A DNA stretch of 16,913 nt from assembly GCA_026770585.1 (NCBI GenBank), contig MU646524.1, positions 168,162 to 185,074 of the forward strand. The letters are read 5' to 3'. Position numbers and translations under genes: made by a program. Under the pieces are notes generated by a model, which worked only from the letters and a program-made list of their open reading frames with translations, was not told the DNA's origin and did no database searches. This DNA comes from Baffinella frigidus. Taxonomy: Eukaryota > Cryptophyceae > Cryptomonadales > Baffinellaceae. Below, one piece after another: positions 7,453 through 14,900 of the stretch. Position 1 is the stretch's first letter. The number at the start of each line of letters is the position of its first letter.

Positions 7453-7608
7453 CTACATGAACTCGCCAGTCATGTCGTGATCGTCGAAGCCCTCTAGCCC
7501 CCCATCGCCGACCCTCACGTCCGGCGAGGACGATCCAGAGACTGACAACAGCCCGTCGTCCCCCTCATCTCCCTCGTCATCATCACCCCCAGAGGAAAAG
7601 CGCCGGGC
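7453..7608 (-). CDS. Exon m: acidic C-terminal exon with stop
   Basis: The acceptor CTCAACCAG-GCCCGG follows a heptamer array. The 51 codons read [18 protein letters not shown] and on to [11 protein letters not shown], then TAG. The Asp/Glu/Gly/Ser composition fits a disordered acidic tail. Phase 0 entry matches exon l. MITE copy j begins 30 bases beyond the stop. Confidence 0.6.
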   Translation of the reverse strand, partial: ARRFSSGGDDDEGDEGDDGLLSVSGSSSPDVRVGDGGLEGFDDHDMTGEFM

Positions 7609-9454
7609 CTGGTTGAGGGTTTAGGGTTTGAGGGTTTGAGGGATTAGGGTAAGGGCCCATCGTGTTGGGGTTTGGGGTTTGGGGTTTGGGGTTTGAGGTT
7701 TGAGGTTTGGGGTTTGGGGTTTAGGGAGTAGAGTTAAGAGCTCAGGGTTTAGGGTTTAGGGTTCAGGGTTCAGGGTGTATGGTTCATGTTTTCTGGTTGA
7801 GGGTTTCTGGCTTATGGTTTCTGGTTTGGGGTTTGGGGTTTGGGGTTTGGGGTTTCAGTTTTCGGTCTTCAGTTTTCGGTTTTCGGGTGTAGGGGTGACC
7901 CGCATCTCCTCCTCGGTCATCTCATCCCATCCCTCCTCCCCCCCCAGAGGGTTCAGGGTTCAGGGTTCAGGGTTCAAGCCCTCAGGGTTCAGGGTTCATG
8001 GTTCATGGTTCAGGGTTCAGGGTTCAGGGTTCATGGTTCATGGTTCATGGTTCAGGGTTCAGGGTTCAGGGTTCATGGTTCATGGTTCAGGGTTCAGGGT
8101 TCAGGGTTCAAACCCACAGGGTTCAGAGTTCAGGGTTGAGGGTTGAGGGTGTAGGGTGTAGGGTGTAGGGTGTAGGGGTGACCCGCATCTCCTCCTCGGT
8201 CATCTCATCCTCCCCATCCTCCCCCCCCCACCGTTCCTCCATCAACTTCAGCTCCTCCTGCACCAGAGAGCTTGGTTACCACACGGTGGACTACGAACTT
8301 TTCATCAAAAGTCAAGTTACCTGAAGACAATAAACGTGAAGGAATTATGTAATGCAAATTGGTTACAAAACACCACGGAATCCGAGGTCAACGAAACCCT
8401 CGTAGCCCACCCAGTGGTATCCCTCAAGTGGCGAGGCGGAGAAAATTGACAGGTCCTAGGGACCTACGGTATGGCGTATACACCTACTCGCCACTGAAGG
8501 GATAGCCAAACAACCAGTGCCAGCACCGCACACGCCCTACGCAACAACCAGCGCCAGGACCGCACCTTCCCTGAGCAACAACCAGCGACAGTACCACACA
8601 CGCCGTGCGCATTATGCTACTGACTGTGGAAAAGGGAATTCAAACACCCATGGCGCGAGGCCGGTCCGCTAAAAATCATTTCGGCGATGCGGTGGATCAA
8701 GACCAGTTGGTCGCCACTAAAGAACTCTCTCTCTCTGCTACTTTCACACAGCGGACTTCAAAGGGATTTTGAATAACCCTCAAGCAATAAGACCTAGGAT
8801 CCCACGGTAGGCAATCCGCAGGGACATAGGGGGGGTCCCTACGGATAAGGCAACGGAAAGGTGGCCTATTTTGGGCCAAAAATCGAAACCCACTGTGTTC
8901 GAAGCCCGCTGTGTGGTACTGTACCTGCAGCTTCTCCAGCTGGCTGCGTCGTTCCAGCTCCTCGCGCATCACCTGGTTTGGGGTTTGGGGTTTGGGGTTT
9001 GGGGTTTGGGGTTTGGGGTTTGGGGTGTAGGGTTTAGGGTTCAGGGTTTAGGGTTTAGGGTTTAGGGTTTAGGGCTTAGGGCTGAGGGTTTGGGGTTTAG
9101 GGTTTAGGGTTTAGGGTTTAGGGTTTAGGGTTTAGGGTTTAGGGTTTGTGGTACAGTGTTTAGGGTTTAGGGTTTAGGGTTTAGGGTGGCAATGGAGAAC
9201 AAGGTCACGCAAGAGGAGCTTTAGGGGTTAGGGTTTAGGGTTTAGGGTTCAGGGTTTCAGGGTTCAGGGTTTTGGGTTTTGGGTTTAGGGTGAAGGAACC
9301 TTGTTCTCTTCTGCCAGCGCCGCGCCGCCCGCCGCCTGCTTGCGGGTTTCGGGTTGAGGACACGGGGTACAGTAACTAGCACAATGTGTAGGAGTATATA
9401 TATATAATTATATATATATAATATATATAGATGTAAAATATAAATATAATATAT

Positions 9455-9527
<73 letters not shown>

Positions 9528-11898
9528 TTTGTACATATATATATGTATATATATATAAAAATAAATATATATAAATATATATACAAATATATAGATATAT
9601 ATGCATGTGCATATGAATAGATGCATTCATACATCGTAGAGTTCGGCATGTGCGGCGCTGGCGCTGGTTGTTCGGCAATACATACCAATCTCTCTCTGTG
9701 GGGTTGATGGGCGAGGTTAGGGTCGAGTCCGTGAGACATGTCACCCCCCACACACACCCCTCAACCCAAAACCACACGGCTGGGGGCGGTGCCCTGAGGG
9801 GCTGCCCCCCCCGGCGTGTCCGGAACCAATGCCTCGAGGACAGTGTCCAGCACCGCAGCACAAGTCCTCGAGGGTTTGGTTCAGGAGGCGTGGGGGTGTG
9901 TCCTCCTGGGCGTCGGCACTCAACTCAAGGCTGAAGCCATTGTATCACTCAACTCAAGCACCTGTATCGAGTAATAAAGAAGAAAAAGAGAGTAATTAAG
10001 AAGAAGAAGAAGAAGAGTAATACAGAAGAAGAAGAAGAGTGATAAAGAACAACACGAAGAAGGCTGGGGGAGTTGCCTTCATAGGCGTCGGAGCCGGCGC
10101 CGTCGTGCCGCGCGCCGGATGCTCCGGCGAGGCCAACTCCTCCACACGTGTGGCCTCAGGGGGAGCTTGCAGCAGCCGCGGAGACTCGCAGGGAGAGGTG
10201 GAGGTGAACCCCGCAGGGGGCGGGGCCTCTTCCACAGTAGGGGGGGGGGGCAGCAGCCGCGGCGACTCAGCCTCGCTCCGGGAAGATGGGGAGGAGAATC
10301 CCGCAGGGGATCCGCGGGATCCCGCGTCGTCTCCTCGATATTCCTCACGGGATGCTGCGTCGGGGTCTTCGTCGGTGTTGCTGTCTGCCCAGCGTTCTTC
10401 GAGGCGCCGGAGTTCCTGTTGTAGCGTCTGTTGTGGGGGAGAGGTGTCAGATATGCGTCAGGGCGTCGCTGCGACCCAAAGACTGTTGGATCACGCAACT
10501 TAACTTCAGGCTCGAGAGAAAGAAGAAGAAGAAGAAGCAGAAGAAGAAGAAGAAGAAGAGGAAAAAACAGACAAAGAAGAAGAAGAAAAAGAAGCCACCC
10601 AGCTGAGAGCGCACAGATTCACGCTCAACGGCCTCTCAGGTGTCACCCACAACCTCTACAATCCACCCCCTTCAACAACCACCCCCCTCTCACCTCGAGC
10701 TTGCTCCTCTCCAGCGCATCCCTCACCCTCCTCTCCTCCGCCTCCTCCGCCTCCACCTCCAACCGCTCCTCCACATTCCTCACCCCGCCCCGCGCCGCCC
10801 GCCCCATAGGCGTCGGCGCCGGAGCAGTCGTCCCCTGCCTCGGCCGGTCTGGTGATGAGGCGGATGAGCCAGCATCACCGCGCGTCTCATCACCCAGCGC
10901 ATCGAGAGTGCCGCGCGTCTCTCCGACCCCGGTGGTGCTATCCGTCACAGACCACCCGAGATGCTTGGCAGTCCCTGCGACACCATCTCCTGCCGCCTCA
11001 TCTTCCAACCCCGTCTCCGACAGAAGCATTTCCAACGCCTCCCCCCCTTCTACCCCCCCCTCCCCTCCGCCCTTCCTGTCCTCCCCCCCCCCCCCCTCCT
11101 CTGCCCCCCTGCCCTGCGCCGCCCCACCCCGCTTGGCCAGCGCTCCCACAAAGGCGAGCGCCACCCCCCCAGGCGCCCCCCCCCCGGCCGGCGCGCCCTC
11201 ACCCCCAGCGCCATCCAGCGCAGCGCCATCATGCGGGAGGCCCCCCCCGTCGAGCGTGAAGATTGACGCGGAGGCTTCGATCGTAGCCGCGTCGTCTTTG
11301 TTCGAAGCCACCGCCGTGATCGTGGCCTCCTCCTCATCTTTGTTCGTAGACGCCGTCGTGATCGTGGAATCATCCTCGTTCGCAGCAGCGGCTTTGATCG
11401 TGGAATCATCATCCTCGTTCGTGGACCCCGCCTTGATCGTAGCCTCCTCTTCGTTCGTAGCCCCCGACCACCCGAGATGCTCTTGATCCCCTGCCACCTC
11501 ATCTTCCACCCCCGTCTCCGGCAGCAGCATCTCCGCCACCTCTCCACCCGCCGCCTCCTCCTCCTGCGTAGCCCCCCCCGCATTGATCGTAGCCTCCTCT
11601 TCGTTCGTAGCCGCGGCCTTGATCCTCAATTCCGCCCGGATCGTGGACGCCGCGTTCGTCGAGTCCCCGCTCAGCGCAGCCGAGTCCTGCTGTCCACTGC
11701 CCACACCCTCCAGCGACCTGCGCTCAGGTCCACGCACTTCATCGCCCGACACGGTGTTCGAAACTACCCCAGCACCGCATACCTTGCTACACAAACACTC
11801 CACCGTAGAGCACGGGTCTAGTGGATTCAAAAACTGGGGGGATGCGCGCGTGCCACGCGAGAGCAGCTGGCCCGCGGGGGGGCGGGCGGGGGGGATGC

Positions 11899-11934
<36 letters not shown>

Positions 11935-14900
11935 GAGAGAGAGAGACGGAGAGAGCGAGCGAGAAAGAGCGAGAGAACGAGAGACAGAGGGAGAGAGAGC
12001 AAGAGAGAGAGACAAATCAACATAGAGAGAGAGAGAGAGAGAGACAGAGACAGAGAATGCGAGAGAGAGCGAGACATATGGAGAGTGGGAAAAGCGCACC
12101 TCATCTGAGCGAATTTCCCCTCCAGACGCCCACCCGCCTGATCCTCCCCGCTCGGCTCCGCCGCAACCGTCGACCCCCCCAGCGACGCAAAAGCGGAGAA
12201 GAGGTCAAACGACGCCGAAGCCGCCACAGGGCTCGACGCCTCATCCCTCCCCCCCCCCTCCTCCCCCTTCTCAGCCAGCAACCCTTCCCACACGGGGGAC
12301 TCCTGCTCCGGAACGTCCCCCGCACCCATCCCGAGAAACCCGCCCAGGAAATCTTCGGCGAAGAAATGCGCCCGGGTTGGTGATGTGGCGTGGGGAGCGA
12401 GGGCCGGACCTCTTCCGAGGGCCCCCGCGGCAGGGGAGTTCCCCGCGAGCGCAGCGGGGGATCGGGAGGCGAGGGATGGGAATGGTTGTGGGGAGGAGGA
12501 CGCGAGGGATGCGGCGGAGCGCGTGGATCCGGGGGAGAGGATGAGGGGCACGCGCTCGTTGGGGGACGCGAAGAGACGGGTGAAGAAGTTGCCCTGGGTA
12601 GGGGAGGTTGCTGACCCCCTTGCTGACTCCCCTGCTAAGGGGGTCACGGCGACTCCCTTAGATAAGGGGGTCGCGGCGAAGGCGGTACGGATTGAGCTGG
12701 CGTGGACGGTCGCGGCTTGGGTGCCTTGAGGGGTCCCGGGGGACGCGACATCCTCCTCGGGGACCCATGATGAGGCTCTCTCTTCGTCTTCGGGCATTCC
12801 CCCATGCATTTCAGGCACCCAGGAGGCGAGGGCGTGCGCAGGGGTGGTCACGAGCGACTTTGGCGTGGAGGGGACGAACGACTTGGGGGTTGAGGGGTGC
12901 GAGACACGCCGCGAGCGGCTGGAGTCGGGTGTAGCGCTGAGGATTGAGGGGGTGTAGGAGTGGAGGGGGGAGGAGGGCAGCTCGCATTCGGGGACCCAGG
13001 CTGTGTGTGCCTGGTCGTCGTTGACGGGGTGCACGTTGCGGACCTGCTTTTGGGTTTTGGGGTTTGGTGGTTTTGTCTTTTTTTTTCCATTTGTTTTTTG
13101 GGGGGGTGGTGTGTGTGGTGTGTGTTGTGTGTTGTGTTGTGTTTTTTGTGTGGTGTGAGGTGTGTAGGGTGTGGGGTGTAGGGAGCAGGTTGTAGGAAGC
13201 AGTGTGCAGTGTGCAGTGTGCAGGGTGCAGGGGTGTAGGGGTGTAGGGGTGTAGGGGTGTAGTGCGTAGTGTGTAATGTGTAGTGTGTAGTGTGTAGTGT
13301 GTAGTGTGTAGTGTTTAGTGTTTAGTGTTTAGTGTGTAGTGTGTAGTGTGTAGGGTATATGGTGTAGGGTGTAGGGTGGACGTGCCGCACCTGCGCATGC
13401 ATGACAGCAAGGTTCGCATTCGCCGCATGCTCATGCGCCTCCTGCAACGCCATCGCCTCCCCCACACTCTCATCCGTGAAAAAACGCCCCAGGCTTCCCC
13501 CCGCGAAAACGGGCGCCGCGCTCGCCCCCATCAACGCTGGTGAGCGCTGCGCCCCACCCATGCTCTCCAAACGCTCCACCTCCCGCCGCCTCTCCCCCGC
13601 CTCCTCCTCCACGGCCTCTCCAACCGCGTCCCACACACGCCGCATGTACCCCCGCCGCGCGCGCGCCAGCCCGCCCTCCACACGACGCGCGACGACCGCG
13701 AGCCGCTTGTCGCGCTCGTCGGCCGCCTCCCCGCGCGCCTGCTCGAGCGCTAGCGCCATGGCCTGCGCCTGCTCGGCGCCCGCAGCGCTCGCTACGCTCT
13801 TCTGCTGGAGAGCGAGTGCGAGGGCTTGCTCCTGCGCAGCGTCTGACTGTCAAATGGGTCCTCAACTTTGACCATCAACTGGCACGCGGCTTGACGTGAT
13901 CCGAAAGGAAGCATGGCCTTTCTACAGAACACGTTCCGGTGTCCGCCTATGTTGGGAGCTCGAAGAACCTCAAGGACCTACAGGACTCATCACGAGTCAG
14001 CCCGTGGAAGAGAGACTTGCTCGGCGGTAAGCAAAGGGTGAGTAGGGTTTCACGGTTGAGGGTTTGCGGAAACCTGTTCGGCGCCCGTTTTGACCATCAA
14101 CTGCGCCGCGTTGACTTTTGCATCATGCGCCGTCTTATACGCAGCCTCCAGCTCCGCCTCCGCCGCCCCCAACATCTCATCACTCGCGGCTAGCGCCTGT
14201 TCCATCTCCACCAAACGCTCCGCCTCCACACGTAACCGCTCTTCCATCTCCCGTTCAGCTTTCTCCCGCGCAGCCGCCTCCACGCGGGATCGCTCTTCCA
14301 ACTCCCACCCCACCTGATCCCGCGCGGTGACCATCCCGTCCACCTCCACCACGGCCGCCGCTAGCTCCTCGCGCGCGTTTTCGAACGCGGCCGTCACCTC
14401 CCCTACGATGCCCTCCGCGCGGTCAAGCTTCGCTTGCATGTCGGCACCTTCGATACCCCGCGCCTCGAGTAGCGCCTCCAACGTCTCGACGCGCCCCGCC
14501 GAGGATGCCGCACGCTCCCGCTCGAGTCCCAACGCCTCCTCCACCGCCGCCCTCTCCGCTCGAACCGCTTCCACCTCCGCCGTATGCTTTGCCGCTGCCG
14601 CCTCCATGCTACCCAGCGTCTCCTGTTGCTGGAGCAGCTTCCCCTCCAGATCAGCCTTCGACGACGCAAATGCAGCGTGCGACTCCTCCTCCAGTTCCCT
14701 CGAGCGGCGCCTCTCGCCCTCCAGATCCTCACTGGACTGCAAACGCTCGAGGCTGAGGGACTTGACGCGTTCCCGCTCCTCGAGCAGATGCTGACGGTGC
14801 GTCTCCAGCATCTCCCGGTGTTCGAGGCTGAGGGAAGTGACGCGCCCGCGCTCCTCGTCAAGCGCGGCCATGGACTGCAGCCGCTCGATGCCCATGGCCT

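Larger units (their letters stand above)
8258..8924 (-). other. Intron k2, with a family 3 foldback and 34-base tandem repeats
   Basis: Donor CTGCAG-GTACAG, acceptor GTGCAG-GAG; 667 bases. Unlike its neighbours it is not a heptamer array. It holds the foldback element at 8418-8504, three 34-base repeats at 8509-8610, and a shorter inverted structure near 8810-8850 (CCGCAGGGAC..GTCCCTACGG). A 13-base inverted pair (ACAGTACCACACA, plus strand at about 8588 and minus strand at about 8922) could pair in the transcript. Confidence 0.55.

Noticed and set aside
8509-8610. CRISPR-like repeat
   Set aside because: The 34-base units are contiguous with no spacers, in a eukaryotic intron.
8890-8910. tRNA-like GTTCGAAGC word
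   Set aside because: No matching arms or B-box/A-box spacing around it; it lies in intron k2 next to a splice donor.
8974-9186. A true chromosome end (telomere)
   Set aside because: The TTTAGGG tracts are degenerate, internal, and flanked on both sides by exons; the sequence continues past them.
9376-9861. Long minus-strand frames with IYIYIY
   Set aside because: The AT microsatellite read in frame; no coding signal outside it.
10431-11486. Plus-strand frame of 351 codons, Pro/Ser/Ala-rich
   Set aside because: Shadow of exon i; GC-rich codon bias keeps the antisense frame open.
11583-12383. Plus-strand frame of 266 codons with RERERE
   Set aside because: Antisense to exons h and i and crossing the GA microsatellite; the minus strand has splice-consistent coding.
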